A stretch of DNA of 50,586 nt from NCBI GenBank assembly GCA_902587435.1, contig CACILF010000007.1, positions 1-50,586 on the forward strand. Reading direction: 5' to 3'. Each line of letters opens with the position of its first letter. The first letter of the stretch is position 1. The position numbers and the translations under genes were made by a program. The notes beneath the pieces were generated by a model. That model worked only from the letters and a program-made list of their open reading frames with translations, did not search any database and was not told where the DNA came from. This DNA is from an uncultured Pelagibacteraceae bacterium. Lineage in GTDB: Bacteria > Pseudomonadota > Alphaproteobacteria > Pelagibacterales > Pelagibacteraceae. Positions 25,964 through 35,440 of the stretch are shown piece by piece.

Positions 25964-26590
25964 ATGAATGTCACAATTGTTGACTATAACTCGGGCAATA
26001 TTAGCTCTGTAATAAACTCCTTTAAAGAAGTTGCTAAAGACAAAGTAAATATCGAGGTAACCTCAGACTTAAATAAGATCAAATCTAGCGATAAATTGGT
26101 TTTACCAGGCCAGGGTTCGTTTAAGAGTTGTGTTGATGCTTTAAATAATATCAATGGTTTAGTAGATACTTTAAATGAATTTGCAATTACAAACAAAAAA
26201 CCACTTCTTGGAATTTGTGTAGGTTTACAAATGTTTGCAGATATTGGTTATGAAGAAACAGACACAAAAGGTTTGGGTTGGATATCGGGAGAGGTATCAA
26301 AAATAGATAATCAAAATGGAAAATATAAACTTCCTCACATTGGCTGGAATCAGATAAATATTATTAAAGAGAGTAAGATTTTTAAAAATATAGAAAATAA
26401 TTCTCATATGTATTTTGTACATAGTTATGAATTTATTCCAAAAGATAAAAATGTAATTTCTGCAACAACAGATTATTCATCAAATATTGTTTGTTCTATT
26501 GAAAAGGAAAATATATTTGGAACTCAATTTCACCCTGAAAAAAGTGATAAAATAGGACTTAAAATAATTAATAATTTTATAAATTTATAA
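25964..26590 (+). CDS. hisH: Imidazole glycerol phosphate synthase glutamine amidotransferase subunit
   Basis: The 208-residue class I glutaminase supplies ammonia to HisF. The oxyanion loop PGQGSF is followed by the nucleophile motif GICVGLQMF with Cys 85 and the FHPEKS segment with the catalytic His and Glu near the C-terminus. Length and order match the family. It begins 5 bp after hisB. A 40-bp spacer separates it from hisA and contains a purine-rich AAGGAAG stretch. Confidence 0.96.
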   Translation: MNVTIVDYNSGNISSVINSFKEVAKDKVNIEVTSDLNKIKSSDKLVLPGQGSFKSCVDALNNINGLVDTLNEFAITNKKPLLGICVGLQMFADIGYEETDTKGLGWISGEVSKIDNQNGKYKLPHIGWNQINIIKESKIFKNIENNSHMYFVHSYEFIPKDKNVISATTDYSSNIVCSIEKENIFGTQFHPEKSDKIGLKIINNFINL

Positions 26591-26630
26591 GAACAGGAAA
26601 AAAAAAGGAAGACGTCATAAAAAATTTAAA

Positions 26631-27350
26631 ATGAAAATTTTTCCAGCAATAGATATTAAAGATAAAAAATGTGTGAGATTAGTCAAAGGAGATTTTGATA
26701 ATAAAACTGAATATGATATGTCTCCAGTCGAACAAGCTAGCAAATATAAAGATCATGGATTTAAAAATTTACATATTGTTGATTTAGATGGAGCTTTAAA
26801 AGGTGAAACAGTAAATCTAGATATTATTAAAGAAATAGTGAGTAAATTTGATCTTAAAATAGAAATAGGTGGTGGAATTAGAAATTTTGAGAGTATTCAA
26901 AAATATATTGATGTTGGAGTTGAAAAAGTCATTTTAGGAAGTGCCGCAATAAAAGATAAAAATTTTTTGAAAGAAGCATGTGAAAAATTTTCAAATAAAA
27001 TTGCTTTAGGCCTAGATGCTAAAAATGGATATTTGTCTGTATCTGGATGGAAGGAAAATTCTAATAAATTAACTTTAGATTATTTAGAAGAGGTAAATGA
27101 TTTTGGTGCTAGTAGATTAATTTATACTGATATAAATCGTGATGGGACTAAACACAGTCCAAACTTTCTGGAAACAGAAAAAGTTGCAGATAAATCAAAT
27201 TGTCCAGTGATTATATCTGGTGGAGTTTCTTCAATTGAAGATATTAAAAAGGCAAAGAGTTTAAAAAATATTGAAGGTATAATAGTTGGCAAAGCAATTT
27301 ATGATGGTGATATAAAATTAGAAGAACTTGTGAAAGAAATAGATGCTTAA
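26631..27350 (+). CDS. hisA: Phosphoribosylformimino-AICAR phosphate isomerase
   Basis: The 239-residue TIM barrel performs an Amadori rearrangement of ProFAR. Catalytic Asp 8 lies in [14 protein letters not shown] and the second Asp in TDINRDGT; phosphate-binding loops are IGGGIRN and SGGVSS. Half-barrel symmetry with HisF is evident in the paired VDLDGA and TDINRDG segments. It overlaps hisF by 8 bases, an arrangement that suggests translational coupling of the two homologous barrels. Confidence 0.97.
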   Translation: MKIFPAIDIKDKKCVRLVKGDFDNKTEYDMSPVEQASKYKDHGFKNLHIVDLDGALKGETVNLDIIKEIVSKFDLKIEIGGGIRNFESIQKYIDVGVEKVILGSAAIKDKNFLKEACEKFSNKIALGLDAKNGYLSVSGWKENSNKLTLDYLEEVNDFGASRLIYTDINRDGTKHSPNFLETEKVADKSNCPVIISGGVSSIEDIKKAKSLKNIEGIIVGKAIYDGDIKLEELVKEIDA

Positions 27351-28098
27351 AAATAGAATAATACCGTGTTTGGATGTTAAAAATGGTCGAGTAGTTAAAG
27401 GTATTAATTTTGTTGATTTAAAAGATGCTGGTGATCCAGTCGAACAAGCTAAAATTTATAGTGATGGTGGTGCAGACGAAATATGTTTTTTAGATATTAC
27501 TGCTTCAAATGAAAATAGAGATACAATTTATGATGTAGTTGAAAAAACATCTAAGAAATGCTTTGTACCTTTAACTGTGGGTGGAGGCGTTAGAAGTGTT
27601 GAAGATATTAATAAATTGTTAAACTGTGGAGCAGACAAAGTTTCTATAAATACAGCTGCAGTACAAAACTCTAAAGTTGTGGTTGAAAGTTCAAAAAAAT
27701 TTGGATCACAATGTATTGTTGTTGCAATAGATGCCAAAAAAAATGGAGAGAAATGGGAAATCTTTACTCATGGTGGAAGAAATAATACAGGCATTGATGC
27801 ATTAGAATTTGCAGAAAAAATGGAAGACAGTGGAGCTGGAGAATTATTAGTAACATCAATGGATAGAGATGGAACTCAGGTTGGTTATGATATTGATTTA
27901 ATGTCTAAGATCTCATTTAAAGTAAATATTCCAGTAATCGCATCAGGAGGAGTGGGTAATTTAGATCACTTAGTTGATGGAATAAAACTTGGGAACGCTA
28001 GTGCAGTTTTAGCTGCATCTATATTCCACTATGGCAAATATTCTGTTAAAGAGGCGAAAGAATATTTGAACTCAAAAGGAATTCCAGTTAGGATTTAG
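27343..28098 (+). CDS. hisF: Imidazole glycerol phosphate synthase cyclase subunit
   Basis: The 251-residue barrel joins ammonia from HisH to PRFAR and releases imidazoleglycerol phosphate and AICAR. The catalytic Asp pair is in [14 protein letters not shown] (Asp 11) and [13 protein letters not shown]; the loops VGGGVRS and ASGGVGN bind phosphate. The AICAR by-product feeds PurH, whose gene lies about 8 kb downstream on the other strand. Confidence 0.97.
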   Translation: MLKNRIIPCLDVKNGRVVKGINFVDLKDAGDPVEQAKIYSDGGADEICFLDITASNENRDTIYDVVEKTSKKCFVPLTVGGGVRSVEDINKLLNCGADKVSINTAAVQNSKVVVESSKKFGSQCIVVAIDAKKNGEKWEIFTHGGRNNTGIDALEFAEKMEDSGAGELLVTSMDRDGTQVGYDIDLMSKISFKVNIPVIASGGVGNLDHLVDGIKLGNASAVLAASIFHYGKYSVKEAKEYLNSKGIPVRI

Positions 28099-28099
28099 C

Positions 28100-28372
28100 A
28101 TGCTAGATACATTAGAAAGCTTGTTTAAACTTGCACGAGATAGAAAAAACAATCCTGTAGATGGTTCCTATACTAATAAACTTTTAAGCGATAAATCTTT
28201 AAGTAAAGAAAAAGTTTTAGAAGAAATAAATGAATTAATTGAATCTGTAGAGAAAAATTCAAACAAAATCCATGAAGCTGCTGATGTATTTTATCATCTA
28301 ATAATGTATCTTGAGTCAAATGAAATTAGAATTGAAGATGTAATGGAAGAATTAAACAAAAGGAAAAAATGA
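28100..28372 (+). CDS. hisE: Phosphoribosyl-ATP pyrophosphatase
   Basis: The 90-residue all-alpha enzyme removes pyrophosphate from phosphoribosyl-ATP. The MazG-like metal-binding residues appear in EKVLEEINELIE and HEAADVFYHLIMYL, and the N-terminal LFKLARDRKNNPVDGSYTNKLL is typical. It is a stand-alone HisE, not fused to HisI. It starts one base after hisF and overlaps the HIT gene by 4 bases. Confidence 0.94.
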   Translation: MLDTLESLFKLARDRKNNPVDGSYTNKLLSDKSLSKEKVLEEINELIESVEKNSNKIHEAADVFYHLIMYLESNEIRIEDVMEELNKRKK

Positions 28373-28734
28373 GTTACGATAATAATAATATATTTGCTAA
28401 AATTCTTAGAAATGAAATACCTTGTGAAAAAATTTATGAAGATGAGTATGTGTTATCTTTTTATGATGTAAATCCTCAAAAAAAAATTCACGCACTTGTA
28501 ATTCCCAAGGGAAAATATGTCAATTTAGATGACTTTACCTCAAAAGCAACTTCTGATGAAATAGTAGGACTTATTAAAGGTATTAATATTATTGCTAAAA
28601 AACTGAATATTTCTTCAGATATAGGAAAAGGTTACAGAACAATAGCAAATGTGAGTGAGCATGGAGGACAAGAGGTTCCACACTTACATTTTCATATATT
28701 TGGAGGTGAAAAAGTTGGGAAAATTGTCGAGTGA
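28369..28734 (+). CDS. HIT-family (HINT-like) nucleotide hydrolase
   Basis: The 121-residue protein contains the histidine triad VPHLHFHIFGG near its C-terminus and the N-terminal NIFAKILRNEIPCEKIYEDE typical of HINT proteins, which hydrolyse adenosine phosphoramidates or aminoacyl-adenylates. A HINT gene after hisE is common in Alphaproteobacteria, but the link to histidine synthesis is unclear. It overlaps both neighbours by 4 bases. Confidence 0.93.
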   Translation: MSYDNNNIFAKILRNEIPCEKIYEDEYVLSFYDVNPQKKIHALVIPKGKYVNLDDFTSKATSDEIVGLIKGINIIAKKLNISSDIGKGYRTIANVSEHGGQEVPHLHFHIFGGEKVGKIVE

Positions 28735-29234
28735 ATAATCAAGTAAAAAGAAATTATCTTGAAATTAGATCTATAGACGAATTAGTAACAAAAAATAAAC
28801 CATTAAATGATTTATATTTAGAAAAAGTTAATCCACCTGATTTTCAATTAAATAAATTTTTTTATAAAGAAATTGGAAAAAAACATAGATGGACAGATAG
28901 ATTGATATGGACAGATAAGTCTTGGACAAATTATTTGGATACCCTAGGTGTAAGCACATTTGTCCTAAAAAATAATGAGGATTATATTGGATATTTTGAA
29001 AGTATATTTAATAAAGATAAATTAGACTGTGAAATTGCTTATTTTGGAATATTGGAAGAGTATATTGGAAAACAATTTGGAGCATATTTATTGTCAGAAG
29101 CTATCAAAACTTCATTTAATTTTGGAGCAAAAAGAATATGGGTACATACATGCTCTTTAGATCATAAGAATGCCTTAAAAAATTATTTATCTAGAGGAAT
29201 GAAAATTTTTAAATCTGAAACTTTAAACTTATGA
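28731..29234 (+). CDS. GNAT-family N-acetyltransferase
   Basis: The 167-residue protein shows the acetyl-CoA-binding stretch of GNAT enzymes: a YFGILEEYIGKQFGAYLLSEAIKTSF segment (motif A, G-K-x-x-G-A pattern) and a following RIWVHTCSLDHKNALKNYLSRGMKIFK (motif B). The acceptor is unknown. It starts at GTG inside GTGA, overlapping the HIT stop by 4 bases, which marks it as the last gene of the his transcript. It ends 4 bp before lolA on the other strand. Confidence 0.82.
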   Translation: MNNQVKRNYLEIRSIDELVTKNKPLNDLYLEKVNPPDFQLNKFFYKEIGKKHRWTDRLIWTDKSWTNYLDTLGVSTFVLKNNEDYIGYFESIFNKDKLDCEIAYFGILEEYIGKQFGAYLLSEAIKTSFNFGAKRIWVHTCSLDHKNALKNYLSRGMKIFKSETLNL

Positions 29235-29238
29235 TAAG

Positions 29239-29796
29239 TTAGTCTGGCTGCGGTAATTTAAATATTTTATTATTAATATTTGAGTTTTTCTTTGCATTAA
29301 AAATATATGTAACAACTAAATTTTGATATATATCTTCTGTCTGCCAACCAATTAAATCGTAAGAGTTTTTATCAAAAAAGATATTAATTATATTATCGTT
29401 ATTTTTCATACTAAATAAATAGTATTTTTCATTAATAAATTCTGCTTTTAATTTTTTTATTTTTTGTATTAATAGCTCTTTATCTAAAATTAATCCTAAA
29501 GGGGTTTGTTCTAAGGGATATGTAAAATATCCTTTACTAGCTTGGTTTTTAATTACTAGAGAATTTCCATTTGATACAATTAATTTCTTTTTTAAATTAT
29601 TATATTTACAATTAATTTTCTTTGGATATTGAATTATGCAATTACCCTCTTCTGTTTTTTCATTTATTATTTGTTTAAAATTAAAACTAATATTATTTAT
29701 TTTTTTAAAATTATTAATAATTTTATTTTCTACTGACGCATAAGAATAACCATTAAAACTAAATAAAAAAAAAAATAAAAATATTTTTTTTATCAT
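29239..29796 (-). CDS. lolA: Outer-membrane lipoprotein carrier protein LolA
   Basis: The 185-residue product has a signal peptide (hydrophobic start, cleavage near SYA at about residue 20) and then an unclosed beta-barrel-like sequence with FNFKQIINEKTEEGNCIIQYPKKINCKY, the region that matches LolA. It ferries lipoproteins through the periplasm to the outer membrane. A Cys pair is visible in the first strands. Sequence is divergent, but the location directly downstream of ftsK, as in most proteobacteria, supports it. It overlaps ftsK by 4 bases. Confidence 0.87.
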   Translation of the reverse strand: MIKKIFLFFFLFSFNGYSYASVENKIINNFKKINNISFNFKQIINEKTEEGNCIIQYPKKINCKYNNLKKKLIVSNGNSLVIKNQASKGYFTYPLEQTPLGLILDKELLIQKIKKLKAEFINEKYYLFSMKNNDNIINIFFDKNSYDLIGWQTEDIYQNLVVTYIFNAKKNSNINNKIFKLPQPD

Positions 29797-31919
29797 TTTA
29801 AAACTTCTCTTTTACCTACATGGTTAGCTTTGCTAACTTCGCCATTGGCCTCCATCATATCAATGATTCTAGCTGCTCTGTTATAGCCAATTTGTAACTT
29901 TCTTTGCAAAAAAGAAGTAGATGCTTTCCCTTCTGATTTTATTATTTCCAAGGCACTATTGTATAGTTCATCTTTATTATCATTATCTAAAAGGTTAGTC
30001 CCAACTTCTTTTTCATCAGCAAAGTTTAATATTTCATCTACATAATCTGGTTCTGCTTGTGATCTTAAAAAATTATTTATTTTTTCGATTTCATTCTCAG
30101 AAACATAAGGAGCATGAATTCTAACTATTTTATTTGCAGAAGACATATAAAGCATATCACCTTTGCCCAAAAGTTGTTCAGCACCCTGTTCTCCCAGAAT
30201 TGTTCTACTATCTATCTTTGATGTAACTTGAAAAGATATTCTAGTCGGAAAATTAGCTTTTATTGTTCCAGTTATAACATCAACACTTGGTCTTTGAGTC
30301 GCCATTATTATATGAATTCCTGCTGCTCTTGCCATTTGTGATAATTTTTGGATATATCCTTCAATTTCCTTTCCTGCGACAAGCATAAGGTCAGACATTT
30401 CATCTACAATTACAACTATATAAGGCATAGGAAGTTTATGTTTAGAATTATATCCATCTATATTTCTCACACCTTCCCTAGTCATTAATCTGTATCTACT
30501 TTCCATTTCTTTAACCACCCAACCTAGAACTGAAGCAGCTCTTTTTGCTTCTGTAATTACAGGGCATAATAAATGTGGTATGCCTTCGTATGGAGATAAT
30601 TCTAGTTTCTTAGGATCAATAAGAATAAATTTGCATTTTTCAGATTTGTGCTTGTATAGTAATGATAAAATTATTGTATTAATACAAACCGATTTTCCTG
30701 AACCAGTTGTTCCAGCAATTAGCAAGTGAGGCATAGAAGTTAAATCTCCAACTATTGGAATACCCGATATACTTTTGCCAAGTGCTATAGGAAGTTTAAT
30801 TTCTTTTTTTAAAAAATTTGTACTTGAAATAATTTCACTTAAATAAACATTTTCTCTTGAAGTATTAGGAAGTTCAATACCAATAGTATTGCTTCCAGGA
30901 ATAGTTGCAATTCTTGCTGACTCAGAACTTGTATTTCTTGCAATGTCCTCTGATAAATTGATAATTTTAGAAACTTTTATTCCCGCAGCAGGCTCAAATT
31001 CATTTAGAGTAACAACTGGACCACGACTAACTTTTTTTATATTTCCTTCAACACCAAAATCTAAAAGTATTTTCTCTAGAGTTTTTTCATCTATTTTATC
31101 TTCTGATAAACTTTTATCACGTTCTGCTTTGGTTGGTTTTTTTAAAAAATCAATAGAAGGTAATTTAAATTTATATTTAAGTTTATTTTCAGAATGTTTT
31201 TTATTAAATGGCAAATCCTCCTGTATTAATTTTTCACTATCTTCCGAAACTGTTTGAATAATATCTTGGGTATCATCAAATTTTTCTAATTTATCTTCAT
31301 TGTTTTTTTTAATCTTAACAAACAAAGATATAAAAATTTTTTTTAAAAATGAAATACTAAAATTTATACTTGCTTGAAATAAAAAAATAATAAATATTAA
31401 TAAAATATAATAGGATACATTTTTATTTATATTTATTAAATTTGACAAAAAGGTATTTTGTAAAAAATTTCCAACAAATCCCCCATTGCCATTTATTGAA
31501 AGCCAAAAAGAGTCTGGATAAAAAGTATTAAAAAATAGTGATCCAAAAATACTATAGGCTATTAAATAAAAAGTATTTTCAATAATAACCAAAAATTTTT
31601 TATTTTTAATAAGATTTATTCCTGTAAAAAATATTGTGAAAGATATAAAAAATGCAATTAAACCAACTGATTGGAAAAATAAATCTGAAGCATAACTTCC
31701 TTTAAAACCTAATAAATTTTTTACATTTGTATTTTCTGTGAATATAAAATTTGGATCCTCGGGTGAATAACTAAATAAGGCAAGAAAAAGCAAAATTCCT
31801 ATAATTATAAAAAAAATACCTATAATCTCGGCTACTCTTTTTATAGTAAAACCAAGGGTTTTTTTGCTTATGTTTTTTATATCCATTTTTAAAAAATCTA
31901 ATTTGTAACTTTGTATCAT
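29793..31919 (-). CDS. ftsK: DNA translocase FtsK
   Basis: The 708-residue protein anchors at the septum and pumps chromosome termini apart. Four or so membrane segments occupy the first 190 residues, then a short linker (much shorter than in E. coli), then the motor with Walker A GTTGSGKS and Walker B VVIVDEMSDLM. The gamma winged helix (SALEIIKSEGKASTSFLQRKLQIGYNRAARIIDMME, split by turns) recognises polar KOPS sites. An internal Met at residue 12 (31886) is an alternative start; no ribosome-binding site favours either. Confidence 0.96.
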   Translation of the reverse strand: MIQSYKLDFLKMDIKNISKKTLGFTIKRVAEIIGIFFIIIGILLFLALFSYSPEDPNFIFTENTNVKNLLGFKGSYASDLFFQSVGLIAFFISFTIFFTGINLIKNKKFLVIIENTFYLIAYSIFGSLFFNTFYPDSFWLSINGNGGFVGNFLQNTFLSNLININKNVSYYILLIFIIFLFQASINFSISFLKKIFISLFVKIKKNNEDKLEKFDDTQDIIQTVSEDSEKLIQEDLPFNKKHSENKLKYKFKLPSIDFLKKPTKAERDKSLSEDKIDEKTLEKILLDFGVEGNIKKVSRGPVVTLNEFEPAAGIKVSKIINLSEDIARNTSSESARIATIPGSNTIGIELPNTSRENVYLSEIISSTNFLKKEIKLPIALGKSISGIPIVGDLTSMPHLLIAGTTGSGKSVCINTIILSLLYKHKSEKCKFILIDPKKLELSPYEGIPHLLCPVITEAKRAASVLGWVVKEMESRYRLMTREGVRNIDGYNSKHKLPMPYIVVIVDEMSDLMLVAGKEIEGYIQKLSQMARAAGIHIIMATQRPSVDVITGTIKANFPTRISFQVTSKIDSRTILGEQGAEQLLGKGDMLYMSSANKIVRIHAPYVSENEIEKINNFLRSQAEPDYVDEILNFADEKEVGTNLLDNDNKDELYNSALEIIKSEGKASTSFLQRKLQIGYNRAARIIDMMEANGEVSKANHVGKREVLK

Positions 31920-31951
31920 TTAATATTTATTGTTAAAATTAAATTTTAATT

Positions 31952-33055
31952 ATGAACGTATGCTTAATAGGTAATGGTATATCAACTTTAATACTAGCTA
32001 ATGTTTTGGCTAATAGGAAAATTAAAGTATCAATATATGAAGAACCTAAAAAAAAACAAAAATCGATTTCCAGAACTTTAGGCATATCAAGAAATAATTT
32101 TAATTATTTAATTAAAGAAAAAATCAATATTAACAAAAAGTCTTGGCCTATTAATAAAATTAAAATTTTTAATGAAATAGAAAAAGGTAATGAGATACTT
32201 AATTTTGGATCGAAGAATGATAAAATTTTTTACATTATAAAGCATACAGATTTAATTAAATTTTTGTACACTAATATAAAAAAAAATAAGTATATAAAGC
32301 AAAATAAAATAAAAAATCCTTCCTTTTTTAATTCTATCCTTAAAGAAAAAGATAATTATGATTTAATTATTAATTTCAATGAAAAAAATAAAATATCTAA
32401 AAAATTATTTTTTAAAAGAAATGAAAAAGATTATAAAAGTTTGGCATTTACTTCATTAATTGAACATAAAGTATGTAAAAATAATACTGCGCATCAAATA
32501 TTTACTAAATTTGGACCTTTAGCATTTTTACCATGTTCAAATAGTAAAACTTCAATTGTGTATTCAGTATTAGATCAGAATAATGTTATAAAAGATACCA
32601 GAGTTAAAGAATTAATTTTAAATTATAATAGAAAATACAAAATTAATTCTTTTTCAAAACTTGAAAAATTTAAATTAAAAAGCTCAATATTAAAAAATTA
32701 TTATCATAAAAAAATTTTATGCTTTGGTGATAACTTACATAAGATACATCCTTTGGCAGGCCAAGGTCTTAATATGACAATTAGAGATATAAAAGTATTA
32801 TTGAATTTAATAGATTTAAGAATTAATCTTGGGTTACCCATAGATAATTCGGTTTTGGTAGAATTCCAAAACAAAACTAAACACTATAATTATATTTTTT
32901 CCAATGCTATAGATTTTATTCATGAGTTTTTTAAATTTGATAATAATTTTGGTAATTTATATTCAAAAAAATTATTTAATCTTTTAGAAAGCAATAGTCT
33001 ATTTAAAAAATATTCAACAAAATTTGCAGATAAAGGAATTTTTTTTAATTATTGA
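31952..33055 (+). CDS. UbiH/UbiF-like FAD-dependent aromatic hydroxylase
   Basis: The 367-residue protein has a degenerate N-terminal dinucleotide fold (GNGISTLILANVLA, the third Gly replaced) and a clear C-terminal FAD motif, CFGDNLHKIHPLAGQGLNM, which is the GD-x-x-H-x-x-x-P-x-x-GQG-x-N signature of UbiH-type hydroxylases of ubiquinone synthesis. The middle is very divergent and Lys/Asn-rich. A role in ubiquinone ring hydroxylation is likely but the position hydroxylated cannot be told. It overlaps the convergent Lon-N gene by 7 bases. Confidence 0.72.
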   Translation: MNVCLIGNGISTLILANVLANRKIKVSIYEEPKKKQKSISRTLGISRNNFNYLIKEKININKKSWPINKIKIFNEIEKGNEILNFGSKNDKIFYIIKHTDLIKFLYTNIKKNKYIKQNKIKNPSFFNSILKEKDNYDLIINFNEKNKISKKLFFKRNEKDYKSLAFTSLIEHKVCKNNTAHQIFTKFGPLAFLPCSNSKTSIVYSVLDQNNVIKDTRVKELILNYNRKYKINSFSKLEKFKLKSSILKNYYHKKILCFGDNLHKIHPLAGQGLNMTIRDIKVLLNLIDLRINLGLPIDNSVLVEFQNKTKHYNYIFSNAIDFIHEFFKFDNNFGNLYSKKLFNLLESNSLFKKYSTKFADKGIFFNY

Positions 33056-33693
33056 AGAGTTTTATTGCTAAAATTATCAACAGTATAAGTTGTCAAAATT
33101 TCTTCTAATTTTTTCTTTCTTTCATTTAGATTAATTGTTTCCAGGAGAACTTGCTTCTCTTCTAAAGAGAACGGAGACGCCATTGCAAGAGTATTAATTG
33201 TTTGATCTAAGCTTTGTTTCTCAAGATCTTTCCAATTAATTATATAACCTTGCTTGATAAATAATGATTTTAATTCTTTAAATATAAGTTCAAGATCTGA
33301 AAATTTTATTTCTTCTTTATTCTCTTCAAGATCATAATGAAAATCATCAAAACTTATAGAACATTCTCTGTACAGTTTATCATTTTTTAATTCTTCAATT
33401 ATTTTAAAGCGACTAATTCCAGCTAAAACAATTAAGTATTTTCCATCATTTGTTTCGTTAAAACTTGTAATTTTACCTGCGCAACCAATATTATAAAGCA
33501 AAGGTATATTCTGATTAGATTTTTTTGGTTGTACCATGCCTATTATTCTGTTGCTTTTCATTGCATCATCAACCATATCAATATATCTAGGTTCAAAAAT
33601 ATTAAGAGGTACAGTTGTTCTTGGAAAAATTATAAAATTAGATAATGGAAAAACTGGTATTTTGTTTGGTAAATGATCAATTTTTTTTTTCAT
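33049..33693 (-). CDS. Lon N-terminal (LON) substrate-binding domain protein
   Basis: The 214-residue protein consists of the LON domain alone: IPVFPLSNFIIFPRTTVPLNIFEPRYIDMVDDAM opens it (in pieces matching the PUA-like fold), followed by IGMVQP, YNIGCAGKITSFNETNDGKYLIVLAGISRFKI and a helical C-terminal part. No ATPase or protease domain follows, so it is the COG2802 type, common in Alphaproteobacteria and of unknown function, probably binding peptides. A paralogous full Lon is not in the window. Confidence 0.88.
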   Translation of the reverse strand: MKKKIDHLPNKIPVFPLSNFIIFPRTTVPLNIFEPRYIDMVDDAMKSNRIIGMVQPKKSNQNIPLLYNIGCAGKITSFNETNDGKYLIVLAGISRFKIIEELKNDKLYRECSISFDDFHYDLEENKEEIKFSDLELIFKELKSLFIKQGYIINWKDLEKQSLDQTINTLAMASPFSLEEKQVLLETINLNERKKKLEEILTTYTVDNFSNKTLQ

Positions 33694-33733
33694 AAATTTT
33701 TATTAAATTATTATCTGATAATATACTATTAAA

Positions 33734-35293
33734 ATGAATAAAAATTTAGAATTAATTAAATCAGAAATAAATAATCTAAATATTTTATCTGAAATGAATA
33801 ATATTGATGAAATAATTAAAAGATCATCAATATTAATAAAAAAATACCCAAAAATTCAAATTTTTTATAATTTTCTAGGATCTTCATTGGAAAAAAAAAA
33901 TCAAATTTATGATGCAGAAATTATTTATACTAAATCCTTAGAATTAGATCCAAAAAATAGTTTTGCATTAATTAATCTTGGAAGAATATCAAGAATAATA
34001 AATGATTTACAAAGATCTGAAGAATTATTGAAAAAAGCGATAGATATAGAGCCAGAAAATTTATTTGCACAACTATACTATGGAGAACTTAAAATTGATC
34101 AAAATAGCTTTAAAGAAGCAATTTTTATTTTTGAGAAAATTTACAAAAAAAATAAAGACTTTCAAAATATAATTATGAGATTAGCAAATACATATTCTGT
34201 AATTGGTGAATTTAAAAAAGCTGAGGAATATTTATCTTTAGCTTCAAAAAAGAATCCAAAATTATTTGCTGCAGACTACAGACTAAGCAATATTATTAAT
34301 TATTCTGAAAGAAAAGATCATCAAAAATTAATTTTAGAAAAAATAAAAAATAAAGAATTTGATAAACTTAATAAGCATCCTTTATTTTTTGCAATGGCAA
34401 AATCTTATGAAGATCAAAAAGATTATGAAAAAGCTTTTAAATATATAGAATTAGCTAATAAAGAAAGAAACAAATTGGTTATTGGAAATCCTTTAAGATA
34501 TGAGGAGTTCTTCTTAGATAAAAACAAAGAGATATTTTCAAATATAAGCTTTAAAGAAAATATAAATAATAATTTTTATAAGAAAAAGTTAATATTTATT
34601 GTTGGACTTCCAAGATCTGGAACTACACTATTGCATCAAATTTTATCAGCTCATTCAGAAACTTATGGAGTTGGGGAATCTATAGTTTTAAATGTATTTT
34701 TTTTTAAAAATTTAGTTAAAGATGAATTTTTAAAAAATTTGAAGAAAGAAAATAAAATTAATTTAGAAATTTTAAAAGAAATTTCTTTAAAACTAGGGAA
34801 AAATTACGATTATTTTGATTCAGATAAAATAAAAATTGATAAAGCTCCTTCCAATTTTTTTTGGATTGGTTTTATTTCTTTTCTTTTTCCAGATTCAAAA
34901 ATTATCCATATAAAAAGAAATATCAAAGATAATTGTTTATCAATTTATAAAAATTTATTTGGTGGAAATAGAACTGAGTGGACTTATGATATAGATAATA
35001 TTCAAAAATATTTAAAAATATATAGAGAAATGATGGATTTTTGGAAGAGTAAATTTGATAAAAAAATCTATGAAATTAATTATGAAGATTTGGTTAAAAA
35101 TCAAGAAATAGAAATTAGAAATTTATTAAATTTTTGTAATTTACAATTTGAGCAAAAGTGTCTTGAGCATCATAAAAGTAAAAATCCAATTAAAACTGTT
35201 AGTATAAATCAAAGTAGAAAACCAATTTATAAAGATTCCATAGAATCAAATCTTAAATATAAAAATTTTAATAATCTTTTTAAAGATATTTAA
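33734..35293 (+). CDS. TPR-repeat sulfotransferase family protein (second copy)
   Basis: The 519-residue product has the same architecture as the gene at 11625-13178: TPR repeats through about residue 250 (for example SFALINLGRISRIINDLQRSEELLKKAI), then a sulfotransferase domain with the PAPS loop GLPRSGTTLLHQILSAHSE near residue 290 and a 3'-phosphate segment RNIKDNCLSIYK. Shared features include WTYD, LLNFC, LEHHKSK and RKPIYK. The copies are clearly diverged in sequence, so this is an old duplication or two separate gains. The acceptor is unknown. It is followed by a tRNA promoter. Confidence 0.8.
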   Translation: MNKNLELIKSEINNLNILSEMNNIDEIIKRSSILIKKYPKIQIFYNFLGSSLEKKNQIYDAEIIYTKSLELDPKNSFALINLGRISRIINDLQRSEELLKKAIDIEPENLFAQLYYGELKIDQNSFKEAIFIFEKIYKKNKDFQNIIMRLANTYSVIGEFKKAEEYLSLASKKNPKLFAADYRLSNIINYSERKDHQKLILEKIKNKEFDKLNKHPLFFAMAKSYEDQKDYEKAFKYIELANKERNKLVIGNPLRYEEFFLDKNKEIFSNISFKENINNNFYKKKLIFIVGLPRSGTTLLHQILSAHSETYGVGESIVLNVFFFKNLVKDEFLKNLKKENKINLEILKEISLKLGKNYDYFDSDKIKIDKAPSNFFWIGFISFLFPDSKIIHIKRNIKDNCLSIYKNLFGGNRTEWTYDIDNIQKYLKIYREMMDFWKSKFDKKIYEINYEDLVKNQEIEIRNLLNFCNLQFEQKCLEHHKSKNPIKTVSINQSRKPIYKDSIESNLKYKNFNNLFKDI

Positions 35294-35306
35294 TTTTATC
35301 TATTGC

Positions 35307-35335
35307 TTGCAATAAAAAAAATCGCTATCTATAAT
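35307..35335 (+). promoter_or_regulatory. Promoter of the tRNA-Gly gene
   Basis: TTGCAA (35307-35312) and a perfect TATAAT (35330-35335) are spaced by 17 bp. Transcription should begin near 35342, about 7 nt before the mature tRNA. This is the clearest sigma-70 promoter in the window. Confidence 0.8.
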
Positions 35336-35348
35336 AACTTTTAAATAA

Positions 35349-35423
35349 GCGGGTATAGCTCAGTGGTAGAGCGTCTCGTTGCCAACGAGAAGGTCGTGGG
35401 TTCAAGTCCCATTGCCCGCTCCA
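35349..35423 (+). tRNA. tRNA-Gly (anticodon GCC)
   Basis: The sequence folds as a complete cloverleaf. The acceptor stem GCGGGTA (35349-35355) pairs with TGCCCGC (35413-35419) with one G-T wobble, the D arm contains AGCTCAGTGGTAGAGC, the anticodon stem TCTCG/CGAGA encloses loop TTGCCAA with GCC at 35381-35383, and the T loop reads GGTTCAAGTCC. The 3' CCA is encoded (35421-35423). It reads GGC and GGT codons. Confidence 0.98.
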
Positions 35424-35440
35424 ATTAAATAAGGACAAGA

